Below are positions 26,296-35,056 of a DNA stretch of 52,017 nt, piece by piece. The first letter of the stretch is position 1, and every line of letters starts with the position of its first letter. The stretch lies in contig JBBSPY010000002.1 of assembly GCA_038258415.1 (NCBI GenBank), forward strand, positions 1 to 52,017. The letters are read 5' to 3'. The position numbers were made by a program, and so were the translations under genes. The notes beneath the pieces are model-generated. The model did not search any database, was not told where the DNA came from, and worked only from the letters and a program-made list of their open reading frames with translations. The stretch is from Schlegelella_A sp038258415. GTDB lineage: Bacteria > Pseudomonadota > Gammaproteobacteria > Burkholderiales > Burkholderiaceae_C.

Positions 26296-26967
26296 TCAGC
26301 GGGTACGCTGGAAATCGCGCGTAGGTGGATCTCGAACGGCATCGACCGCAACTCCAGTTCCGCGCGGGGCGTGATCGGCTCCGACGATGTAGGTCGGCGC
26401 GTAGTCGAACGCGACGCTCGGCATGGGCCCGTCGTCGTTCGGTGCGCTCGCGGGCCCCAGCGTGGCGATGCCGCAGTTGCGCGCCAGCTCGACCATCGCT
26501 TCCAGGGCGAAGGACCAGCGCGGCTCGCGGCCGGCGCGCCGCACGAACCTCGAGTCGAAGCGAATCGCCTCCACCGCGCCGTGAACGAGGCATGCCGTAG
26601 ACGTGTTCTCGTCCACGGCGTCGACCATCAGCCCGACGCGGTCTCCGGCTGCGGCTGCGATCGTGTCCAGGAAGAGGGTGCTGTCCAGGTCGCCTTGGTC
26701 GATCGCCAGGCAGATGCGCATGTCGCCAGCGCCGGCTGCCGCGTCGCCTGCAATCGCTGCGCATTCCGCCAGGCTGTCTCCGGTGATGCGGACGACCAGG
26801 AACGATGCTTCGGGTCGATGCGCCGCGGACAGCGTGGTGTCGAGTTCGTCGGCGAGGCCGCTCGCCGTCAGCGGCACACCGGCCAGTTCCACGCCCAGCG
26901 AAGCCGGCCCGACGACGCTTTGCCATCGCAAGAAGGCCGGTGACCGGAGCAGCCGCGTGCTCACCAT
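26296..26967 (-). CDS. degenerate EAL-domain-like protein
   Basis: A 223-residue protein with no clear full-family match. Its second half, 'VEAIRFDSRFVRR' followed by 'EAMVELARNCGIATLGP', looks like the late EAL segment (K-I-D-x-S-F-V, then a helix and V-A-E-G-V-E). The expected EAL, DDFGTG and final E-G-V-E acidic residues are absent or changed, so phosphodiesterase activity is unlikely; a c-di-GMP receptor or protein-interaction role is possible. ATG 26967 follows GAGGGG closely; GTG 26982 is the alternative. It lies 33 bp after the FeeM-like gene on the same strand. Confidence 0.55.
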   Translation of the reverse strand: MVSTRLLRSPAFLRWQSVVGPASLGVELAGVPLTASGLADELDTTLSAAHRPEASFLVVRITGDSLAECAAIAGDAAAGAGDMRICLAIDQGDLDSTLFLDTIAAAAGDRVGLMVDAVDENTSTACLVHGAVEAIRFDSRFVRRAGREPRWSFALEAMVELARNCGIATLGPASAPNDDGPMPSVAFDYAPTYIVGADHAPRGTGVAVDAVRDPPTRDFQRTR

Positions 26968-27000
26968 GCGCCCCTCAGGCACATGGCGTTTTCGCGTCGC

Positions 27001-27711
27001 TCAGCCTCGGCCGAACGCAGCGATCGCGGCGTTGTGATCGACGTCGATGTCCGGATGCTCCGTCTCGACCATGAAGCTGGAGTAGCGCGGCGATTCGGCA
27101 CGCAGCCGTGCCTCCCAACCGACGACGGCCGCCGTGAAGATCCAGAACGGCGTGCGCGGGGCGTACGACATGTGGACAGGACCCGCGATGGCGTCGAAGC
27201 ACATCGATCGGAAGACCTCCGCCATCGATCGACGGCCGACCGAGATCGTGTAGTCCACTGCACAGACGCGGCATACCTCGAAGGCCGCCTTGACGAGCGA
27301 CGCCGTGACCAGAATGCCGTCATTTCCATTCTCGACGCCCAGTCGGGAGGTTTCGACGAGCCTCCTGCCCTGGAGTTGCGGCGGAAGCGTCGTCTCAGAC
27401 TCGACGCGCATGGGGCCGGTGAAGTTCGGCTCCAGGCGCAGCGTTCCGATTGCCCGCCGGTCGAGTTTTCGCTCGGCGATCAGCAGCAGGACATCGGAAC
27501 GGAAATCCTCTGCCTCGGCCGTTCGCAGCGCCTCGCCGACATGCGGAAGGTGCCTCGAATACGCCGATGCACGGATTTCGACCGCTCGCGAGACATCTTG
27601 AGGGTCGCTCGCGATGCGGACGCGAAAGGGCAGATAGTCGCGGCGCAGCGGGGCGTCATGAACCCCCTCCGCAACGGGCACCACGTCGGCGGTCAGACTC
27701 ACGGTATTCAT
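27001..27711 (-). CDS. FeeM/LuxI-fold acyltransferase (N-acyl amino acid synthase-like)
   Basis: A 236-residue soluble protein. The order of blocks fits the autoinducer-synthase/FeeM branch of the GNAT fold: an N-terminal 'VEIRASAYSRHLP' (44-56), 'AIGTLRLEPNFTGP' (87-100, like G-x-x-R-L of LuxI proteins) and 'LVETSRLGVENG' (118-129, like the conserved E-x-x-R of LuxI). Such enzymes join an acyl chain from acyl-ACP to an amino-acid-like acceptor. Neither acceptor nor chain can be told. No luxR-type gene is nearby; instead a hybrid kinase is divergent at 27770. ATG 27711 is the only good start; there is no strong ribosome site. Confidence 0.7.
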   Translation of the reverse strand: MNTVSLTADVVPVAEGVHDAPLRRDYLPFRVRIASDPQDVSRAVEIRASAYSRHLPHVGEALRTAEAEDFRSDVLLLIAERKLDRRAIGTLRLEPNFTGPMRVESETTLPPQLQGRRLVETSRLGVENGNDGILVTASLVKAAFEVCRVCAVDYTISVGRRSMAEVFRSMCFDAIAGPVHMSYAPRTPFWIFTAAVVGWEARLRAESPRYSSFMVETEHPDIDVDHNAAIAAFGRG

Positions 27712-27717
27712 TTTCGG

Positions 27718-27743
27718 CGCAGGACGTCGATATGAGTCCTGCG
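27718..27743. promoter_or_regulatory. perfect dyad in the FeeM-like/kinase intergenic gap
   Basis: CGCAGGAC (27718-27725) and GTCCTGCG (27736-27743) are exact reverse complements around the 10-bp spacer GTCGATATGA. The dyad fills nearly half of the 58-bp gap between two divergent genes and begins seven bases upstream of the FeeM-like ATG. The size fits a dimeric regulator operator; as RNA it could also form a hairpin over the ribosome site of the acyltransferase transcript. Confidence 0.6.
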
Positions 27744-27769
27744 TTCCTCCATCCGGGACGCGAGCATGC

Positions 27770-29668
27770 ATGGACCTCAAACGCTTCCCGTTGCGCTGGC
27801 GCCGACTCGGTGCCCATGTTTTTAGAAACCGTGACGTTGAGCACGAGTTTCGGCGCGGCTTCCGTACGGCCGGCGTCCGCTTCTTCCAGATCGGCGCTGC
27901 CGCGGGTGGCCTGGCATACATTGCCTTCTTCCTGATCTACATGGTGAACCACGACGGGGCGGCACTCGCGATGCCGCAGCCGCTGCGACTCGCGATGGCG
28001 ATCTGTCTGCTCGGAGCGGCGGCGCTGGGCTGGTTCGCCAAAGGGCTCCTCATTCGGTGGTACGAACCGATCGGCGTGACGGTCGTGGCAATCGCCATCC
28101 TCGGCACGTCGATCATCGGCAATCTGGTGCCTTCCAGTGAATCACCTTACTCGCGCTACTGGGCGATCTACTCATCCGCGGTGTTCATCACCTGTGCGGT
28201 GTTCGGCTCCATGCGACTGCCGCTGCGATCGACACTTTTCCTGGCACTGCTCAACATCGGCGTGGCGGTGTTCTTCTCCCTGCACCATGGCGCCGATGCC
28301 AAGGTGACCCAGCGCATGGTCGTGCACCTGGCGGCCATCAACGTCATGTGCTTCGCCCTCTACCGCCTCGTCAACCTTCGCGAGCGCAAGCTGTTCCTGC
28401 GCGGAAGGCGGCAGCGGACGATCCTCGAGCTGAAGCGGGCGCGCGACAAGGCGGAGGAGGCCAGCCGGGCGAAGTCCACGTTCCTCGCCAACATGAGTCA
28501 CGAGATCCGCACGCCGATGAACGGCATCATCGGCTCGCTCGCGCTGCTTGGCCGCACGCCGTCGGAGGAGCGACGACGGGCCCTCGTCGACGTCGCGAAG
28601 CAGGCGGCGGACGGCTTGCTGCAGACGCTCAACGAGATCCTCGACTACGCCAAGCTCGACGCCAAGGGAGGCGGCCCGTTGCGCGTCGGCAGCGTCGACG
28701 TGCGCAAGGTCTGCCGGGTGGCGGTGCAGACGTTCCAGGCCAATGCGATGGCCAAGGGAATCGGATTGAGGATCGACGCGTCGGGGCTGCCCGCGGACAT
28801 CGGCTTGGTCATGGGTGACGAGGAGAAGCTGCGACGCGTCGTCATGAATCTGGTCAGCAACGCGATCAAGTTCACGCCGGTCGGCTGCGTCACGCTGCGC
28901 TTGCGCGGAGCGCGCGTCGAAGGGACCGTGCGGATCGCGATCCACGTGGTCGACACCGGCATCGGCATTCCCGCGGACAAGATCGCGCTCCTCTTCGATC
29001 CGTTCTTCCAGGTCGAATCGGGCATGGCCCGCAGCTACACAGGCACCGGGCTCGGCCTCGCGATCTCCAAGCAGCTCGTCGAGGCGATGGGCGGGACGGT
29101 GCGGGTACGCAGCGTCCTCGGCAAGGGCAGCGTCTTCGGCGTCACGCTGCACATGAAGGAAGACGCGATGCGGACCGCGCTGCTTCCTGGCAGCCTGGCG
29201 GACGTCGACGCCGACGTCGACGTCGGCGTCGCGATCGCGTCGGGCAAGACGGTGCTCCTCGTCGAGGACAACGCCGTCAACGCATTCATCTCGGCGGCGT
29301 CGCTGGAAAGCATGGGAATCGCGTCGGTCCACGCCGCCGACGGCCACGCAGCCGTCGACTTGTATCGCAAACGCGGGTTCGACGCCGTCCTGATGGACTG
29401 CCAGATGCCGGTGATGGACGGATTTGCGGCGACCCGGCTGATCCGCGACTTCGAGCGCGCCTCGGGACGAAAGCGGGTGCCGATCGTTGCCCTCACGGCC
29501 AACGCCCTCAACGGCGACCGCGAGGAGTGCCTCCGTCGAGACATGGACGACTACCTGAGCAAGCCGATCGAGTTTGCCCGGTTGCGATCCTCGATGGTTC
29601 GCTGGCTGGGCGCAGCCGACCCGTCAGGTGACCAGCCGCGCCGCCTGGCGGTTCAGAGCAGCGCGTAA
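27770..29668 (+). CDS. hybrid sensor histidine kinase, six-helix membrane sensor
   Basis: A 632-residue kinase. Six hydrophobic helices with very short loops (about 38-60, 72-90, 99-120, 130-148, 152-172, 183-202) form the sensor, with no periplasmic domain. A short coiled linker leads to the H-box 'SHEIRTPMNGIIG' (His244). The ATPase domain has the N-box Asn364, G1 'DTGIGIP' (395-401) and G2 'GTGLGL' (425-430). The receiver (about 493-612) has Asp543 in 'VLMDCQMPVMDG' and Lys598. The six-helix/kinase/receiver plan is that of CqsS/LqsS quorum-sensing kinases; sequence relatedness in the sensor is not established. No HPt or output regulator is adjacent. Confidence 0.93.
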   Translation: MDLKRFPLRWRRLGAHVFRNRDVEHEFRRGFRTAGVRFFQIGAAAGGLAYIAFFLIYMVNHDGAALAMPQPLRLAMAICLLGAAALGWFAKGLLIRWYEPIGVTVVAIAILGTSIIGNLVPSSESPYSRYWAIYSSAVFITCAVFGSMRLPLRSTLFLALLNIGVAVFFSLHHGADAKVTQRMVVHLAAINVMCFALYRLVNLRERKLFLRGRRQRTILELKRARDKAEEASRAKSTFLANMSHEIRTPMNGIIGSLALLGRTPSEERRRALVDVAKQAADGLLQTLNEILDYAKLDAKGGGPLRVGSVDVRKVCRVAVQTFQANAMAKGIGLRIDASGLPADIGLVMGDEEKLRRVVMNLVSNAIKFTPVGCVTLRLRGARVEGTVRIAIHVVDTGIGIPADKIALLFDPFFQVESGMARSYTGTGLGLAISKQLVEAMGGTVRVRSVLGKGSVFGVTLHMKEDAMRTALLPGSLADVDADVDVGVAIASGKTVLLVEDNAVNAFISAASLESMGIASVHAADGHAAVDLYRKRGFDAVLMDCQMPVMDGFAATRLIRDFERASGRKRVPIVALTANALNGDREECLRRDMDDYLSKPIEFARLRSSMVRWLGAADPSGDQPRRLAVQSSA

Positions 29669-30060
29669 GTCGTCGTCGCCCGGGCCGCAAGCTTCCCGTC
29701 GGGCGTTTCGAACGACACCTCCGCGTACGACAGCGTCTTGCCGAACCGCACCAGCCGGGCGTCGATGGTCACGTGCGTCGCCTCCTTCGGTACGGGCCGC
29801 AGGAAGCTCGTCTGGAGCTGCACCGTCGTCATGGGCCGGAACTCGCCGATCTCCGCGATCATCACGAGCAGCACCGCCGTATCGGCGGCGGCGAGGATGG
29901 CCTGGCCGCAGACGACGCCTCCGGCGTGGACGAGTTCGGGCGTGACCGGCAATCGCAGCACGACGCGTTCTGGCTCGACGGACTCGACGACGAGCCCGAG
30001 CCGTTTCGTGTAGTCGGCGGCCAGCGCGTCGAGGCTGGCCTGAAGGGCGGCGACGTCCAT
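29653..30060 (-). CDS. PaaI-like hot-dog thioesterase
   Basis: A 135-residue hot-dog protein. 'LVHAGGVVCGQAILAAADTA' is the PaaI-type helix-capping block (HGG) and 'TTVQLQTSFLRP' the following strand; it probably hydrolyses an acyl-CoA. The start ATG 30060 is well placed against the family; upstream frame is in the divergent CoA-transferase region. Its 3' end overlaps the convergent kinase gene by 16 bp. Confidence 0.88.
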   Translation of the reverse strand: MDVAALQASLDALAADYTKRLGLVVESVEPERVVLRLPVTPELVHAGGVVCGQAILAAADTAVLLVMIAEIGEFRPMTTVQLQTSFLRPVPKEATHVTIDARLVRFGKTLSYAEVSFETPDGKLAARATTTYALL

Positions 30061-30103
30061 CGGGCGAGGATAATCGCGGGTCCGGCCCCCAGCACCCCAT
30101 CCG

Positions 30104-30871
30104 ATGAACAAGATCTTCCCCAGCGCAGCCGCCGCGCTCGCCGGCGTTGTTCGCGACGGCCAGTTGATGGCCGTCGGCGGCTTCGGCCTGTGCGGCATTC
30201 CAGAGGCACTGATCGAGGCGCTGCGCGATTCGCGCGTCAAGGACCTCACCGTCATCTCCAACAACGCGGGCGTCGACGGCTTTGGCCTCGGCCTGTTGCT
30301 CGAGACGCGGCAGATCCGCAAGATGATCGCCAGCTACGTCGGCGAGAACAAGGAGTTCGAGCGGCAGTACCTGGCTGGCGAGCTCGAGCTCGAGTTCACG
30401 CCGCAGGGCACGCTCGCCGAGAAGCTGCGTGCCGGCGGCGCCGGCATCCCGGCGTTCTTCACCCGCACCGGCGTCGGCACGCTGGTCGCCGAGGGCAAGG
30501 AAACACGCGAGTTCGACGGTCACGTCTACGTCATGGAGCGTTCGCTGCAGCCCGAGATCTCGCTCGTCAAGGCGCAGCGCGCCGACAAGAGCGGCAACCT
30601 CGTCTTCCGCCGCACCGCGCGCAACTTCAATCCCGCGGTGGCGCTGGCCGGCAAGGTCACGATCGTGGAGGTCGAGGAGATTGTCGAGACCGGATCGATC
30701 GATCCCGACGCGGTTCACCTGCCCGGCATCTACGTGCATCGCATCGTGCACAACCCGCAGCCGGAGAAGCGCATCGAGAAACGCACGGTCCGGGCCGCCA
30801 TTCCCGCCGACACGGCGGCGCGGGAGGCGGTCGAGGTGATCGCCAAGGCCGCTGAAAAGGCAGGAGTCTGA
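30104..30871 (+). CDS. 3-oxoacid CoA-transferase subunit A
   Basis: A 255-residue alpha subunit of a succinyl-CoA:3-oxoacid (SCOT) type CoA-transferase. The CoA-binding glycine block 'AVGGFGLCGIPEALIEAL' lies at about 23-40, followed by 'LTVISNNAG' and 'FTPQGTLAEKLRAGGAGIPA'. It moves CoA between succinate and acetoacetate-like acids, linking ketone or branched-chain breakdown to the TCA cycle. Subunit B follows two bases later with an AGGAG site in the end of this gene. Confidence 0.94.
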   Translation: MNKIFPSAAAALAGVVRDGQLMAVGGFGLCGIPEALIEALRDSRVKDLTVISNNAGVDGFGLGLLLETRQIRKMIASYVGENKEFERQYLAGELELEFTPQGTLAEKLRAGGAGIPAFFTRTGVGTLVAEGKETREFDGHVYVMERSLQPEISLVKAQRADKSGNLVFRRTARNFNPAVALAGKVTIVEVEEIVETGSIDPDAVHLPGIYVHRIVHNPQPEKRIEKRTVRAAIPADTAAREAVEVIAKAAEKAGV

Positions 30872-30873
30872 CC

Positions 30874-31515
<642 letters not shown>

Positions 31516-31548
31516 AGCGCGGCGGTCGACCCGGTCGGCCGGCACCGG

Positions 31549-32409
31549 CTAGCGCGCGATCTCCTTGCGCTTCATCTCGAGATACTCCGACTGCTCCATC
31601 TCGTGGAGCTGCCTGGCATAGCGCTCGGTGCCTGCGTACCACGTCCGGATGCGCTTCTCGACCTGCTCGCCGGGCGCCGCCGAGCGGGCGTCGAGGTAGG
31701 CCTCGATGGCGAGGTAGTAGCGCATCGTGTTGCGCTCCAGCAGCCCCGCGACGCCGCCGATGTAGACCGGCTTGCCGTCGGCCGTCTTGTCGACGACGGT
31801 GAAGCCGACCTTGTCGCGGCCGATGGTGGCGAGGTAGGTGTTGATTGCCATGCGCGCCATCATCCCGGAGGCGTAGGCGTACGACATGTGGATCAGCGTC
31901 TTGCGATTCTCGACCGGGAGCGCCTCGACCTGGATGCGGTAGTTGCTCGTTCCGTACGGGCCCTCGTCGGCACTGAGGAGCACCTGCAGGTACTCGGCAC
32001 TCGACGCCGCCGGCGTCCAGGCGAAGACGAGGCGATTCGCATTTTCGACGGGCTGGTCGAACTTTCGGCCGATGTCGAGTTCGATCCTGTGCTCGGCGCC
32101 GAGTTCGCGGCAGCGCTTCACGTTGAGGTGCAGGATGAGGATGTCGCACCAGTGGTCGATCGACTTCAGCGCGTCGTCGACCATCGCAAAGGGGTAGTCG
32201 ACGACGGCGTAGACGTCACCTCGGAGGTCGCCGGAAGCCTGCTTCGACTCGAGCACCAGCGGACGACCGAACGGGTTGTGCGAGAGCTTGCCCTGCAGCG
32301 ACGTCGCCTTCTGCTTCAGCGCCGCAGCGTCCTGCGCAGGTGATGCAAGCGCGACAAAGATCCCGGCAAGCATCGCCGCCACGCGTCCCAGGTGTCTCGC
32401 CAGTCTCAT
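31549..32409 (-). CDS. exported protein of unknown function, possible START/SRPBCC fold
   Basis: A 286-residue protein with a signal peptide ('GRVAAMLAGIFVALASPAQ', cleavage near residue 26). The mature part has a conspicuous block 'YPFAMVDDALKSIDHWCDI' directly followed by 'LILHLNVKRC', with two cysteines that may pair in the periplasm. I recognise similar sequences from betaproteobacteria but know no assigned function; the strand-helix pattern recalls a START/SRPBCC ligand-binding domain. The C-terminus is a charged helix. ATG 32409 follows GGGG and opens the signal peptide; the longer frame to 32493 would bury it. Confidence 0.7.
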   Translation of the reverse strand: MRLARHLGRVAAMLAGIFVALASPAQDAAALKQKATSLQGKLSHNPFGRPLVLESKQASGDLRGDVYAVVDYPFAMVDDALKSIDHWCDILILHLNVKRCRELGAEHRIELDIGRKFDQPVENANRLVFAWTPAASSAEYLQVLLSADEGPYGTSNYRIQVEALPVENRKTLIHMSYAYASGMMARMAINTYLATIGRDKVGFTVVDKTADGKPVYIGGVAGLLERNTMRYYLAIEAYLDARSAAPGEQVEKRIRTWYAGTERYARQLHEMEQSEYLEMKRKEIAR

Positions 32410-32489
32410 CTGCGTGTCCCCGCATCTCTGCGAATCGTCAGCATGCCGTCTCCATGTTGTCGCGGGATGCGCGGACGTCGGTTCGGCGG

Positions 32490-33554
32490 TCAACGCCCGG
32501 TCGTGTAGGAAGCTGCGCCGGATCGCTTGATCGCGGTCGCCACCTCGCCGACCAGCGACGGCCCCGAATAGATGAGGCCGGTGTAGAGCTGCACGACGTC
32601 GGCGCCGGCCACGCGCTTGGCGATGGCATCGGCCGCGCTCATCACGCCGCCCACGCCGATGATCGGGAAAGACGGGCCGAGAGCAGCCCGCAGCCGTGAG
32701 ACGACGTCGTTGGCAGGCAGCAGCAGCGGCGCGCCTGAGAGGCCGCCGGCCTCGCCGGCGTGGCGCATCGTCGCGACCGCGCTGCGCGACAGCGTCGTGT
32801 TGGTCGCGATCACGCCATCGATGCGGTGGCGAACGAGCAGTCCGGCAATCGCGTCGACTTGCGAAGCGTCGAGGTCGGGCGCGATCTTGACGAACACCGG
32901 CACGCCCCGGCCTTGCGCGAGTTCGAGCTCGTCGCGGCGTTCGGCGATCACCGAGAGCAGCGCGCCGAGCGCCGCCTCGGACTGGAGATCGCGCAGGTTC
33001 TTCGTGTTCGGGCTCGAGATGTTGACGGTCACGTAGTCGGCGTGCGGCCAGACGCCGGCCAGGCAGGCGAGGTAGTCGTCGGCCGCGCGCTCGATCGGCG
33101 TTGCCGCGTTCTTGCCGATGTTCAAGCCGAGGATGCCGCCGCGGCGGCGAAAGCGCGCCCGCCGCACGTTCGCCAGGAAAGCGGCCAGCCCATCGTTGTT
33201 GAAACCGAGCCGGTTGACGAGGGCGTGCGCCTCCGGGATGCGGAAGATGCGCGGCTTCGGGTTGCCCGGTTGCGGCAGCGGCGTGACGGTGCCGACCTCG
33301 ACGCTGCCGAACCCCATCGCGGCGAATGCGTCGATGCAGCGGCCGTTCTTGTCGAGGCCGGCGGCGAGACCGACTCGGTTGGGAAACCTCAGGCCGGCGA
33401 GCGTGACCGGGTCGTCGACGCGCGCCGCCGAGATGGCGGCGACGAGCGGCGTGTGCTGGATGGCGGCGAGGGCGGCGAGCGTCAGGTCGTGAGCCTGCTC
33501 GGGATCGAGCCCGAACAGGAACGGCTTCGCGAGCGGGTAGGGAACGAGCGCCAT
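32490..33554 (-). CDS. pyrD: dihydroorotate dehydrogenase (quinone), class 2
   Basis: A 354-residue FMN enzyme that oxidises dihydroorotate to orotate with ubiquinone in pyrimidine synthesis. The N-terminal helical membrane-docking segment ('YPLAKPFLFGLDPEQAHDLT') marks class 2. The catalytic serine is in 'VNISSPNTKNLR' (Ser181), and 'LAAGLDKNG' and 'GVGGVMSAADA' bind FMN. ATG 33554 matches the usual start; ATG 33575 is possible. Divergent from fumC across about 70 bp. Confidence 0.95.
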   Translation of the reverse strand: MALVPYPLAKPFLFGLDPEQAHDLTLAALAAIQHTPLVAAISAARVDDPVTLAGLRFPNRVGLAAGLDKNGRCIDAFAAMGFGSVEVGTVTPLPQPGNPKPRIFRIPEAHALVNRLGFNNDGLAAFLANVRRARFRRRGGILGLNIGKNAATPIERAADDYLACLAGVWPHADYVTVNISSPNTKNLRDLQSEAALGALLSVIAERRDELELAQGRGVPVFVKIAPDLDASQVDAIAGLLVRHRIDGVIATNTTLSRSAVATMRHAGEAGGLSGAPLLLPANDVVSRLRAALGPSFPIIGVGGVMSAADAIAKRVAGADVVQLYTGLIYSGPSLVGEVATAIKRSGAASYTTGR

Positions 33555-33625
33555 GAACGGCGCGGATTCTGGCATCGGCGTCCGACTCCAGGATCGCCGA
33601 CGCACGGCCGTTGCATACTGGACGG

Positions 33626-35056
33626 ATGAGCGGTCAGCGCATCGAGAAGGACACCTTCGGCGAGATCGCCGTTCCCGCCGATCGCCTCTGGGGCGCGCAG
33701 ACGGAACGCTCGCTGCACCACTTCGACATCTCGACCGAGAAGATGCCGCCCGAGTTGGTGCACGCGCTCGCCCTCGTCAAGCGCAGCGCCGCCGTCGTCA
33801 ACCAGGCGCTCGGCAACCTCGATGCCGCCAAGGCCGACGCCATCGTCTCGGCGGCCGACGAAGTGCTCGCCGGCCGCCACGATGCGGAGTTCCCGTTGGC
33901 CGTGTGGCAGACCGGGTCGGGAACGCAAACCAACATGAACCTCAACGAGGTGCTCGCCAATCGCGCATCGCAGCTGCTCGGCGGCTCGGCGGGAGAAGGG
34001 CGGCTGGTGCACCCGAACGACGAGGTGAACCGCGGCCAGTCGTCCAACGACGTCTTCCCGACGGCGATGAGCGTCGCCGCGGTGGAGGCCATGACGCGCC
34101 GCGTGCTCCCGTCGATCGAGGCGTTGCGCGACACGCTGAGCGCCAAGGCCGAGTCGTTCGCCGACGTGGTCAAGATCGGTCGCACGCACTTGCAGGACGC
34201 GACGCCTCTGACCCTCGGCCAGGAAATCTCGGGCTGGGTCGCCCAACTCGAGCACGGCATCGCCCATGTTCGCGCAGCGCTGCCGCACCTGTGCGAGCTG
34301 GCGCTCGGCGGCACGGCGGTCGGGACGGGCCTGAACGCGCCGAGGGGCTTCGGCGAGGGGGTGGCAAGCGAGCTTGCCGCACGGACCGGGCTGCCATTCG
34401 TGTCGGCCCCGAACAAGTTCGAGGCGCTGGCCGCGCACGATGCGATCGTCCACGCGCACGGCGCCCTGAAGACGCTGGCTGCGTCGCTGATGAAGATCGC
34501 CAACGACGTGCGCTGGCTGGCCTCGGGCCCGCGTTCGGGCCTCGGCGAGATCACCATCCCGGAAAACGAGCCGGGCAGCTCGATCATGCCGGGCAAGGTC
34601 AACCCGACACAGTGCGAGGCGCTGACGATGGCGTGCTGCCAGGTGTTCGGCAACGACGTCGCGATCAACCTCGCCGGGGCGTCCGGCAACTTCGAGCTCA
34701 ACGTCTACAAGCCGGTGCTGATCCACGCTTTCCTGCAGAGCACGCGGCTGATCGGCGACGGTGCGAAGAGCTTCGACACCCACTGCGCCCGCGGCATCGA
34801 GCCTGACCGCGAGCGGATCGCCGAGCTGGTGCAGAGATCGCTGATGCTTGTGACGGCGCTCAACCCGCACATCGGCTACGACAAGGCGGCGCAGATCGCG
34901 AAATCGGCGCACCGGAGCGGGTCGACGCTGCGCGAGGCCGCGGTCGCGTCCGGCCACCTCACGGGTGACGAGTTCGATTCCTGGGTGGTGGCGGGGAACA
35001 TGGTCGGCGAGGACGGGAAACGAGGCGGGGGAAAGAGCAGGGGAAAGAGCGCGTGA
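33626..35056 (+). CDS. fumC: fumarate hydratase class II
   Basis: A 476-residue oxygen-stable fumarase of the TCA cycle. The active-site loop 'SSIMPGKVNPTQ' lies at 318-329, 'GRTHLQDATP' at 185-194 and 'GSGTQTNMNLNE' at 98-109. The C-terminus ends in a glycine/lysine-rich tail, slightly longer than usual. ATG 33626 is preferred over the in-frame TTG 33611. The stop overlaps the rpiA GTG. Confidence 0.97.
   Translation: MSGQRIEKDTFGEIAVPADRLWGAQTERSLHHFDISTEKMPPELVHALALVKRSAAVVNQALGNLDAAKADAIVSAADEVLAGRHDAEFPLAVWQTGSGTQTNMNLNEVLANRASQLLGGSAGEGRLVHPNDEVNRGQSSNDVFPTAMSVAAVEAMTRRVLPSIEALRDTLSAKAESFADVVKIGRTHLQDATPLTLGQEISGWVAQLEHGIAHVRAALPHLCELALGGTAVGTGLNAPRGFGEGVASELAARTGLPFVSAPNKFEALAAHDAIVHAHGALKTLAASLMKIANDVRWLASGPRSGLGEITIPENEPGSSIMPGKVNPTQCEALTMACCQVFGNDVAINLAGASGNFELNVYKPVLIHAFLQSTRLIGDGAKSFDTHCARGIEPDRERIAELVQRSLMLVTALNPHIGYDKAAQIAKSAHRSGSTLREAAVASGHLTGDEFDSWVVAGNMVGEDGKRGGGKSRGKSA

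Noticed and set aside
27001..27711. Classical AHL synthase (LuxI) with quorum-sensing regulator
   Set aside because: Only some LuxI blocks match, the W/F/D-D N-terminal signature is not clear, and no LuxR gene is adjacent; FeeM-like fits better.
29201..29231. GACGTC-type tandem repeat in the kinase gene
   Set aside because: It is a short in-frame repeat of Asp/Val/Ala codons in the linker before the receiver domain; units keep the frame, so a phase-variation role is unlikely.
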